Below the pieces are notes generated by a model that ran no database searches, was not told the origin of the DNA, and saw only the letters and a list, made by a program, of their open reading frames with translations. Below are positions 39,621 through 46,923 of a stretch of 64,000 bases of DNA, in pieces. Each line of letters opens with the position of its first letter. The first letter of the stretch is position 1. The position numbers and the translations under genes were made by a program. Source of the stretch: Clostridium sp. KNHs214 (GTDB taxonomy: Bacteria; Bacillota; Clostridia; Clostridiales; Clostridiaceae); NCBI RefSeq assembly GCF_000744935.1, contig NZ_JQMW01000011.1, positions 682,001 to 746,000 on the forward strand. Reading direction: 5' to 3'.

Positions 39621-39758
39621 TATTGGGTTAATTTATAAAATATTAAAATAAGACTTGTTTTAGACTTATTTTTTTGTATGACAAATAAATCCTGATAACT
39701 GTCAAAATTTTTGTACAAACATGAAATAGGATTCTTGTTAAAGGCTATTTGTTTAAAG

Positions 39759-41045
39759 CTACAGACTACGTTTTTTATTTTTCTTATACTTTCCTCTTGC
39801 AATTCTTTTGATGCGAGGATTTTGTCTATTAGGTCTTATGGGAATGCTACTTTTTGAAACCTTTTGCATGATTTCTTTATAAATCTTATTTCTTTTTCTT
39901 GGACTTTCTTCAAGATACATCATTATAAGCTTATCTTTTAAGCTGCCTATTAAAATATTTAAGTTTGTCTTATATTCATACTTTGTTTCTTTATTTTCTC
40001 TTTCAACTCTTGCTATTTCATCACTATCTTTACGTGCCAATTCAATCATATTTGACAGATAAATAGAAGCATAGAAATCCTGCTCTATTGCTATTTTAGT
40101 TGTACCTGTAAAGTTTTCTATTTCAAGTCGATTTTTTAATTCATCATATTTTATCTCTATGCCCCATCTTTTAAAATATAATTCTTTAAATTCTTGAATT
40201 TTCATAGATTCATCAAATAAATTAGTTACTAAAACTTCTTCAGTTCCTGAGTCAAGATAGAATTTTATAACTCTAACTTTATATGTTTTTTTATCATGTG
40301 TAATTTCTATTATTTGATCCTGCTTTTCTACATTAATTTTTTTCTTGAATACATTATTTTTTAGTCTCATGACAAAATAAATATTGCTTTCAATCAACGT
40401 AGACATCAGCTCAATACTTGGGTATCCCCTATCAAATAATATTAAGTCCTTTATTGAAGAAACTTTTTTCATTTCAGAAATTAATTCTAATGCTATTTTT
40501 CTTTCAGAAGTTTCAAAACGATATATTTTACTTTTTATAACAATTTTATTTAGCACATCAAAGAGACATGAAGCACTTGCGCGAGCAATGGCTACGCTGG
40601 TGTGCTGATTCTTTGCATATCCAAACTCATTTCTCAAGGTTTCTGTATTAGGTAACTCTATTGTAGTACCATCAATGGCAGTTAATCTGTATCCATTCCA
40701 AAGCTTGTATTCATCACATTCTTCATAAATAACATCTACTATTTTATCATTTAGCTCAATAAATGCATTAGGATTAATTTTTTGCCTGTTTTCTGAAAAA
40801 GCTTGTTTTGAAATTGTATCTTTTCTTTTCAAAATCACTTCAAAAAAATTGTTTAATTCTACTTGTAAAGACTTGTTTATCATATTTAGCATAAATAGCA
40901 TTGTTTCTTTAAATCCCATTTTTCCTGCCCTCGTAAAGTATGATGGACTTGTTCTATTCGAACATTTAAATATATAGTCCTCAATCATTATTTTACTTTG
41001 TAACATGGCTTTTTTAAAGCTTTTTTTTAATTTCATTTTTATCAC
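39759..41045 (-). CDS. IS4-family DDE transposase
   Basis: 428 residues. First catalytic Asp in TAIDGTTIELPN, second in ILFDRGYPSIEL, and the IS4 hallmark Y-(2)-R-(3)-E-(6)-K in the segment YFKRWGIEIKYDELK, all intact, so it may be active. A basic tail (KRIARGKYKKNKKRSL) ends it. The terminal inverted repeats of the IS could not be fixed from flanking sequence. It lies between two inverted long-hairpin elements A and B. Full-length reading frame with no frameshift. Confidence 0.92.
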   Translation of the reverse strand: MIKMKLKKSFKKAMLQSKIMIEDYIFKCSNRTSPSYFTRAGKMGFKETMLFMLNMINKSLQVELNNFFEVILKRKDTISKQAFSENRQKINPNAFIELNDKIVDVIYEECDEYKLWNGYRLTAIDGTTIELPNTETLRNEFGYAKNQHTSVAIARASASCLFDVLNKIVIKSKIYRFETSERKIALELISEMKKVSSIKDLILFDRGYPSIELMSTLIESNIYFVMRLKNNVFKKKINVEKQDQIIEITHDKKTYKVRVIKFYLDSGTEEVLVTNLFDESMKIQEFKELYFKRWGIEIKYDELKNRLEIENFTGTTKIAIEQDFYASIYLSNMIELARKDSDEIARVERENKETKYEYKTNLNILIGSLKDKLIMMYLEESPRKRNKIYKEIMQKVSKSSIPIRPNRQNPRIKRIARGKYKKNKKRSL

Positions 41046-41403
41046 CTTTAATCATTAGAAATACACAAAATTTATGTGCTCTTTTTGATTATTTGTGATA
41101 ATTTTAAAATGTAAAGTGTTTTTGAAAGGAGTTTTTTACTTTTTATTACATTTTAGCTTGATGACATTGGGCGTGAGCCTGTTGATTTATAATGAATGAT
41201 CGTCATATAGGTTAAAAAACATAAATATGTATTATAATAACAAATTCTAACATCTAGAAACTATAACCTAGTACTAAAAAACATTTGATGACTAGGGAGT
41301 AAACGAAAGGCTTCGCCCAAAAAAATATTATGAGCGCTTTCTCATTTATTTACAAATTAAAGATTTTCCATAGCGTAGCGGAGGAAAATCATCCTTTAGT
41401 AGG
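41046..41403. other. Non-coding region between the IS4 transposase and element B
   Basis: About 360 bases without a gene. Contains hairpin GATTTTCC/GGAAAATC (41362-41390, loop ATAGCGTAGC..) and a wider palindrome CTAGGGAG (41292) with CTCCCCTAG (41408). The right end of the IS4 element should lie in the left part. Confidence 0.55.
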
Positions 41404-41695
41404 CCATCTCCCCTAGAAGCAATGTACGCATGAACTGAAAAATCTGTCTAGGTAACAATAAATATATTTTCTTAGACTATTGAGCTAGCCTTAGAAATTC
41501 TTTGTTTTCAAATTTCAATACCCGTTAAGAAGCTTTCATTGTTTGAGCGCCGTCAGAAGCGAGTTTGAAAGCTTTAGGGTATTGAAATTTGAAAACATTG
41601 GAATTTTTTGGCGTACTGCGAACAGTCTAAGAAAATATATTTATTGTGGACTTAAAGACAGATTTTTCTTATGGCACTTACTTCACAATATATTC
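41404..41695 (-). repeat. Long-hairpin element B (family 2), directly after yihY
   Basis: About 292 bases, no ORF. Read on the minus strand it starts right after the yihY stop with GAATATATTGTGAAGTAAGTGCC, as element A does after pepT. Arms pair with each other but differ from A: TTTTCAAATTT (41505-41515) with AAATTTGAAAA (41585-41595). Apex keeps CCCGTTAAGAA, TTGTTTGAG (41539) and GCGAGTT (41559). Other end GATTTTTCAGTTCATGC. Inverted relative to A at its ends, yet the apex is in the same plus-strand orientation as in A. Confidence 0.78.
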
Positions 41696-42466
41696 TTATC
41701 TTGATTTTTTGTTGTAGGAGAGTACTGCATTAAGTTCTCCGCCAATTAATATTATAACAGAAGTTATATAAAGCCATAAAATTATCACTATAACTGCCCC
41801 TATACTTCCATATACTCTAGAATAATTATTAAAATTGTTCACATAATAAGAAAACAATAAAGACGATATTAACCAGCCTAAAGCAGTAAAAGTAGCTCCA
41901 GGCATCACTTCTTTCCACCCCATCCTTTTACTAGGTATAAAATGATACATAGCTGCAAAAGTGAATATCATAAATATAACCATTACTACATATCTAAGAG
42001 AATTCCAAAAATAAAAAAAGTTGTTCGTAAACCTAAACCATTTATGTATATATTCACCTAACACATCTCCAAATATTATCAATAAAAATGCACTCATTAT
42101 AATTAATATTAAAGCAAAAATACATAAGACTGATATACCAAATACTCTCCAATAAGGCCTTTTTTCATCTTCATCATATGCTCTATTGAGACCTCTTATT
42201 ACTGCTCTAAAACCTGTAGAAGATGCCCATATAGTACCTATTAAACCAAAAGATAATAGATTTCCTTTCCTATAATCTACAACTTCAATAACTGTAGATT
42301 TTACTAACTCAAATGCATTTTGAGGCAATATAAGTTGTATACTAGTTAATACGGCTTCACTACTCACAGAGCTATATCCAACTATGGTAAGTAAAAATAT
42401 TAAAAATGGGAAAAAAGATAATATAAATCCATATGCTAGTTGAGCTGGTTCTAAAAACATGTACAA
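41696..42466 (-). pseudogene. YihY/UPF0761 membrane protein, C-terminal part (gene split by IStron)
   Basis: About 250 residues belonging to YihY (true coding part from 42450 down): AQLAYGFILSFFPFLIFLL, then six membrane helices and the motif IWASSTGFRAVIRGLNRAY, end VIILIGGELNAVLSY. The normal N-terminal about 25-30 residues are missing; the visible Met codons before EPAQLAY belong to the inserted IStron 3' end. The missing start is found 2.8 kb upstream on the same strand at 45370-45305. If the intron in the IStron still splices, functional mRNA might be produced; otherwise the gene is broken. Confidence 0.85.
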
Positions 42467-42725
42467 ATGTACTCATATTAGATAATTCGCACTTATCACA
42501 CCTTATGGTGGCTTAAAGTCTTGGATGTACCAGTTCGTAAAATCTTTTAAATCTTTTAACTTAAAATTATTTACTATCCTACAACCGTATTTTAAAATTT
42601 TACAATGAAAGAATTATTTAACCCTCATTTCTGATAAAATGCATGCTCTATTTTCATAGGGTACATACATTTGTGATTAAATATTCTTTTATATTTATAT
42701 CAATTTAAATTAACGGCAATTTAAA
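42451..42725 (-). ncRNA. Probable omega/reRNA and 3' intron end of the IStron
   Basis: 275 bases between the tnpB stop and the IStron 3' end, the usual place of the TnpB guide RNA scaffold; in IStrons this overlaps the 3' splice site. A small hairpin AAGCCACCATAAGGTGTG lies near the end, followed by AATTATCTAAT..ACATTTGTA..TGTTTTTAG. The same terminal motif recurs at 44697-44737 on the other strand. Scaffold structure was not computed. Confidence 0.45.
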
Positions 42726-43774
42726 TTAACTAACTCTATTTTCTAAAATCTCTTTAACTTTTTTATAATTTGTATATAACGTAATTTCTTTATCATATTT
42801 TCTTTTTAATATATTTTTGCTTGCATTAGTATCAGAATGAATTTCACCACATTTAGGACAAGTAAACACATCACCATCTCTTTTACCAAAACTTCCACAT
42901 ACATTACAAACTTTGCTTGTATAAGCTGGATTAATATAAGTATATTTAATACTATTGTAATCACACTTATACTCTAGCCTTTCTCTTATATACCCCTTTA
43001 TCCACCTTGATAATTTACGTTTTACTGATTTAGGATACCTATCATTCCAATTAACAAAATCTAGATTTTCCATAACTATTTCAGTAGGCTTTTCTCTATT
43101 TATTAATCCATTTAGTGAATAATTTATATAAGATTTAACAGTTTGGTCATGCTTCTTTTTATTGTGATTATATTTTACTTTACCTAAGTTATTTTCTTTT
43201 ATGGTGTTAGCTTTCTCAATATTATTTTGTTCTAAATATTGATTGTATAAAGCCCAAAACCTATTTCTATTTTCATTAACTTTATTTAATCTTTCAGTTT
43301 CCTTATTAAGATAATTATTAAGATTTTCACCATAAAATTCATCGCTTGATACTGCAAATAAATACCTATAACCTTTATCTATTCCTATAATATTTTCTTT
43401 ATTGTGATTTACCTTTGTTTTAATTTTTAAAGGACAGTGAATTTCTATTTTATTATCTATTCTTTTAACTGTCATAGTCCTATCATATTGATTATTATCG
43501 GTTAATTTAATAGATAATCTTTTGCCTTTCTTAGTAGATGTAATATTTATACATCCATCTTTATACCTATATAAACCGGTATCAATAGAAAATACTCTTC
43601 CGCTTTTAGAATATGGTATCTGTCCTTTATATCTTCTTGTATATCTTTTAATAAGACTATTAAGATATTTATAATTTAAGTCTTTATCCTTAAATATTTT
43701 AGGAATTTCAAAAGATTTATTCTTTAATACTTTATAATAATAATCATTGAATTTAAGGATATAATTTATATAAT
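42726..43774 (-). pseudogene. tnpB: TnpB nuclease, C-terminal part (interrupted by MITE)
   Basis: About 349 native residues from INYILKFNDYYYK to the stop. The RuvC-like active site is complete: Asp in IIGIDKGYRYLFAVS, Glu in EIVMENLDFVNW, Asp in HSDTNASKNIL, with the zinc finger CNVCGSFG..CPKCGE between the last two. The in-frame Met at 43787 lies in the MITE, so it is an accidental start. Removing the 311-bp MITE and one 7-bp duplication joins this part in frame to the N-terminal part (DRHY|INYILK). Confidence 0.9.
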
Positions 43775-44085
43775 GATTAACCCACAATAAGCATTACATT
43801 ACCTGAATTATGAAATTTCTCTGGAGTGACTTGCATAAGAAGCGAAGGAACTGTTTAAATTTAATTTTAGAAATTCTTCTTTTAGACAGATAAAATTATC
43901 GTAAGCCTGGCAAGGACGCCAGGCTAGCGAACCTGAAGCAGGACGCTGAATGTGAGCGTTAGATAATTTTATATGGCTAAAAGATTAGAATTTCTTAAAT
44001 TAAATTTATTGTTCCAAACTCTTATGCAAGGCATGGAGGAGAAATTTCATAATTCCATCGCATTGTACCTTTTTGTGGTTTAATC
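43775..44085 (+). mobile_element. 311-bp MITE, copy 3, inside tnpB
   Basis: Termini GATTAACCCACAATAAG and inverted, slightly diverged TTTGTGGTTTAATC. Flanked by a perfect 7-bp duplication ATATAAT (43768-43774 and 44086-44092). Apical hairpin GCCTGGC/GCCAGGC is intact; the CCTG-AAG-CAGG hairpin differs from copies 1 and 2 only in its loop. The insertion splits tnpB. Confidence 0.93.
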
Positions 44086-44432
44086 ATATAATGCCTATCT
44101 TCATTTGATAAATTATTATTTGCTTTACATTGTTCTTTAACTCTATTCTTGATATTAGTCCACTCAGCTTTAATATTTCCAAAAGCTTCGCTTAAAGCTA
44201 ATTTCCAATATCTCGCAGGTAATTTCCATTGTTGTGCAAATTCTGTTTTTACCCACTCATCTCTTATTTGTCTATCTTTTTTTAATAATGGGATACTATT
44301 AATTCCGCTATATCTTGAATATACATAGTTCTTCACATTTCTATATTTGCTTCCTATAAATGATAATTCTTTTATTATATTATCATCTAATTCATAGGAA
44401 TATTGTTTTACTGTTTTAATAATAGTACCCAT
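44086..44432 (-). pseudogene. tnpB: TnpB nuclease, N-terminal part (interrupted by MITE)
   Basis: About 115 residues from MGTIIKTVKQYSYELDD to NEDRHY, then the frame enters the MITE and ends at 44022. It corresponds to the wedge/helical N-terminal part of TnpB (KYRNVKNYVYSRYSGINSIPLLKKDRQIRDEW). GAGGTG precedes the ATG at 44432. Together with the C-terminal part it would make a protein of about 464 residues, normal for IStron TnpB. Confidence 0.88.
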
Positions 44433-44674
44433 TATTATTCACCTCGCTTGTATACTATACTTTTATATTATATAATATACCCATCCTAGCTCTTTCATTT
44501 GCGACATTATAAAAATAATGCACTTATTTTATAAGGTGATTTTTTTTAATTAAGGTTACTATTCCAAAACAAATTAATGAACAATTGAAAATTAAAGTTT
44601 AATAAAGAACAACATTTTGTAAATAATTACGTTTATACTTTAATTGTTAAAGATTTAAGAAATAAATAAATTAT

Positions 44675-44737
44675 AGAATTTTAAAATACGGTTGTTTTAA
44701 TAAATTATCTAATGCACATTTGTATTGTTTTTAGAGT
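44675..44737 (+). repeat. Second, deleted copy of the IStron 3' end in inverted orientation
   Basis: Plus-strand AATTTTAAAATACGGTTGT followed by AATTATCTAATG..ACATTTGTATTGTTTTTAG. The same two blocks occur on the minus strand at the IStron 3' end (42601-42451), there separated by about 85 more bases. So this is a deletion derivative of a related IS605/IStron end facing the other way. Confidence 0.7.
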
Positions 44738-44739
44738 GT

Positions 44740-44905
44740 TCACATAAGGTCGTTACTCCTATGCAGTTCTTTTATCCGATGACTACCTGCCGTAACACTC
44801 CCACTTCTAACAAAGTGGGAGATAACGGCAGCTACGTCCCTGGATAACGATCTCTAACCTTCAGTTGGAGTAAAAACTCCATCTGAAGCTAAGAGCTCTG
44901 TTTAT
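44740..44905. ncRNA. Hairpin-rich segment between intron core and tnpB; possible IS605 end or guide-RNA scaffold
   Basis: Strong nested stems: CTCCCACTT/AAGTGGGAG inside CTGCCGTTA-like arms (TGCCGTAACA / ATAACGGCA), and CTTCAGTTGGAGT/ACTCCATCTGAAG. Such hairpins are common at ends of IS605-type elements and in TnpB-associated RNA. The strand is not certain: it could be intron P9 extension on the minus strand, or a remnant scaffold on the plus strand next to the inverted 3' end at 44675-44737. Confidence 0.5.
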
Positions 44906-45309
44906 GAACTTCTTATACTTTCATATAAGCACAGACTATATCACAATCCTAATTATTTAGGACCCTCCCCATTTCCCCTCACTTGAAGGTACGAGATTAC
45001 TCTCTAGTCGTTGAGCCTTTTCCTTTTCGGAACTTGGTTGCTGATTACCCATTGTCACAGTGTTTAGGATTTAACCTTGCACTATCTACATTATTTTTTC
45101 TACTTTCGTCACCTTCACGCTTAGACTTATTTCATTCTTACGTTGTGGTTAATGTAGCTTTAGGGACTTCCAGCAGTTAAAGGAGTTTTGGATGTTTTTT
45201 TAACACCACTCTACACTCTTTACGAATGTAGGGAGCTTTTTAATAAAATATATACATTTAACTTTGATTGTCTACACATGTTTATATTTTATACAACTAT
45301 TAGTTGCTC
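44905..45309 (-). ncRNA. Group I intron catalytic core of the IStron
   Basis: Minus-strand conserved elements in the right order: P (CTGCTGGAAGTCCC, about 45179-45164), Q (GTAATCAGCAACC, about 45048-45035), R (GGCTCAACGACTAGAG, 45017-45002) and S (GATATAGTCTGTGC, 44943-44930). P4 forms as TGCTG/CAGCA, P7 as GACTA/TAGTC, P8 as TCCTAA/TTAGGA, P9 as CTTATA/TATAAG. These pairings make a group I intron very likely. The 5' splice site near 45300-45310 is not fixed. A 65-codon plus-strand ORF here is antisense and not a gene. Confidence 0.85.
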
Positions 45310-45370
45310 CTAATGCCAATATATCATCATCTACTATTCTCTTTATTAACATAGTTATATCTTCAAGCAA
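45305..45370 (-). pseudogene. YihY N-terminal fragment (5' exon, before IStron)
   Basis: Starting at TTG (45370) with AAAGGACG upstream, the frame reads MLEDITMLIKRIVDDDILALGA and then enters the IStron. This is the typical start of YihY (cytoplasmic KR-DDD helix), and the C-terminal part of the gene at 42450 begins with AQLAYGFILS, which would directly continue it. An ATG at 45352 is an alternative start. Confidence 0.78.
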
Positions 45371-45487
45371 TTTGATTCGTCCTTTCTATTTACTACCATA
45401 GGCAGTTTATTTAACGTAACTATATATATATTATAACCATTTTACATTATATATTCAAATAATGGAAATTTGTTTGTTTATTCCTAT

Positions 45488-45533
45488 GATTAAACCACAA
45501 AAAAGTACCATGTGGTGGAATTGTGGAATAATC
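45488..45533. repeat. Short relic resembling MITE termini
   Basis: 46 bases with GATTAAACCACAA at the left and inverted TTGTGGAATAATC at the right, like the two ends of the 311-bp MITE brought together. No clear 7-bp target duplication. It lies 15 bases upstream of the GntR-operon promoter. Confidence 0.5.
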
Positions 45534-45548
45534 ATTTTTTATGTCTTA

Positions 45549-45577
45549 TTGACTTAATAAGAAATAAGTGGTAAATT
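45549..45577 (+). promoter_or_regulatory. Promoter of the GntR-ABC operon
   Basis: TTGACT (45549-45554), 17-base spacer, TAAATT (45572-45577). Confidence 0.75.
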
Positions 45578-45579
45578 AT

Positions 45580-45606
45580 AAGTGTGCTATATAGCATAGT
45601 ACACTT
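45580..45606 (+). promoter_or_regulatory. Palindromic operator, likely for the YtrA-type regulator
   Basis: AAGTGTGCTAT (45580-45590) and ATAGTACACTT (45596-45606) form an inverted repeat with one mismatch, just after the -10 element where a repressor would block initiation. The gene encoded next is a GntR regulator of the YtrA type, which autoregulate such operons. Confidence 0.7.
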
Positions 45607-45637
45607 AATACACATATGAAATTATGGAGGTGAAAAT

Positions 45638-46009
45638 TTGATTCAAATTAATAGCAAAAGTAGTACTCCCATCTATAAACAAATTATAGATAATATAAGG
45701 GAAAATATTCTAAAAGGCATACTAAAACCAGGAGATAAGCTTCCTTCTGTACGAGAACTTTCTACTATGATTACTGCCAATCCAAACACAATAGCTAAAG
45801 CTTATAAGGAATTGGAGAGGAGTAAAAACATAGAGGTTATACGGGGAAAGGGAACTTTTGTAGCAGAAAACTACACTCCTTCACCCACAGATGATAAATT
45901 AGAAGAATTAAAAGAACTTATGAAAAAGATAGTAATAGAAGCTCATTACATGGGTTTAGATAAAAATTATTTAATTGACCTTTTAAGTAATATATATGAA
46001 GATTTTTAG
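45638..46009 (+). CDS. GntR-family regulator, YtrA subfamily
   Basis: 123 residues starting at TTG, supported by GGAGG 7 bases upstream. Winged helix-turn-helix at 10-75 (YKQIIDNIRENILKGILKPGDKLPSVRELSTMITANPNTIAKAYKEL) and a short C-terminal dimerisation tail with no ligand-binding domain, which defines the YtrA class. It heads an operon with ABC ATPase and permease genes and is likely to repress it through the palindrome in its leader. Confidence 0.92.
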   Translation: MIQINSKSSTPIYKQIIDNIRENILKGILKPGDKLPSVRELSTMITANPNTIAKAYKELERSKNIEVIRGKGTFVAENYTPSPTDDKLEELKELMKKIVIEAHYMGLDKNYLIDLLSNIYEDF

Positions 46010-46020
46010 GGGGTGTTCAC

Positions 46021-46923
46021 GTGATAGAAATAACTAATCTCTATAAAAATATAGGGAAAAATGAAATATTAAAAAATATAAATTTGAAAGTTCCAAAAGG
46101 AAGTATCTTTGGACTTATTGGTGAAAATGGCGCTGGTAAAACCACTTTAATTAAATGCTTAACGGGTATATATAAGGTGGATAGTGGTACTGCTCTTATA
46201 AATAATGAAGATATTTTTGAAAATGTAGAAGTTAAGAGTTGTATTGGATATGTTTCTGATGAAAATTCCCTTTTATCATATTTTAAAGTAAAAGAACTTT
46301 TGGAATTTTACAATATGACTTATACTAAATTTTCTATAGAAAAATTCAATAAACTAAATAATATATTCAAAATACCTATAGAAAAAAGAATAAGAGAACT
46401 TTCTAAGGGAATGAAAACTAAAGTTTCTTTAATGCTTAGTTTAAGTATCAATCCTAAAGTTTTAATTTTAGATGAGCCTACCACAGGACTAGATCCATTG
46501 GCTAAAAAAGATTTTATGAATATGCTTATGGATGAAGTTGCTGAAAATGAAACTACAGTATTTATATCTTCTCACAATCTAGCTGATATAGAGAGAATTT
46601 GTGACAATATTGCCCTGATAAAAAATGGTGAAATTATATTATCTTCATCCTTAGACAACATTAAAGAGAAAACAAGAAAGGTTCAAGTAATATTTAAAAA
46701 TAGTGAAAAAGCTATTGATGTTATAAAAAGTTGGAGTAGTATTTTGAATTTTAAAAATGTAGGTAGAGTTTATTATTTGGTAACTAATGATTTTTCTCAA
46801 AAGTTTCAAGAAGATTTAGAAAATCTAGGTGTAGAATTTATGGAATTTTTAGATTTAGACTTAGAAGAAATATTCATATGTTCAGTGGAGGATGGTGATA
46901 AAAATGAAATTCAAGCTAAATAA
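46021..46923 (+). CDS. ABC transporter ATP-binding protein
   Basis: 300 residues starting at GTG, with GGGGGTG in front. Walker A GLIGENGAGKTTLIK, Walker [14 protein letters not shown]-loop FISSHNL; the signature is the weaker LSKGMKTKVSLMLSL, as in CcmA/YtrB-type exporters. C-terminal 80 residues form an accessory domain. Works with the permease encoded next; substrate unknown, often envelope-stress or antimicrobial-peptide related. Confidence 0.92.
   Translation: MIEITNLYKNIGKNEILKNINLKVPKGSIFGLIGENGAGKTTLIKCLTGIYKVDSGTALINNEDIFENVEVKSCIGYVSDENSLLSYFKVKELLEFYNMTYTKFSIEKFNKLNNIFKIPIEKRIRELSKGMKTKVSLMLSLSINPKVLILDEPTTGLDPLAKKDFMNMLMDEVAENETTVFISSHNLADIERICDNIALIKNGEIILSSSLDNIKEKTRKVQVIFKNSEKAIDVIKSWSSILNFKNVGRVYYLVTNDFSQKFQEDLENLGVEFMEFLDLDLEEIFICSVEDGDKNEIQAK

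Larger units (their letters stand above)
42451..45309 (-). mobile_element. IStron (group I intron + IS605-type tnpB) inserted in yihY
   Basis: On the minus strand: yihY start, group I intron core (about 45300-44905), a hairpin-rich segment, tnpB (44432-42726, itself split by a MITE), a 275-base 3' end finishing ATGTTTTTAG at 42451, then the rest of yihY. Group I intron at the 5' end and TnpB in the body are the IStron layout known from C. difficile and C. botulinum. No tnpA is present, so movement needs TnpA in trans. The exact junctions are not fixed: the outer boundaries given could be off by about 15 bases. Confidence 0.8.

Noticed and set aside
39620-39802. 60-codon ORF next to the IS4 transposase
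   Set aside because: Overlaps the transposase C-terminus in another frame, no motif.
39275-41695. Elements A and B taken as terminal repeats of the IS4 element
   Set aside because: They are about 290-base self-complementary hairpins directly abutting pepT and yihY, with a pepT terminator between A and the transposase, so they are more likely independent elements; a composite unit is not excluded.
35458-44085. MITE copies considered as a CRISPR array or a phage attachment site
   Set aside because: Copies are kilobases apart, without spacers, and have transposon-type 7-bp target duplications.
44983-45180. 65-codon plus-strand ORF
   Set aside because: Antisense to the conserved group I intron core; a non-coding artefact.
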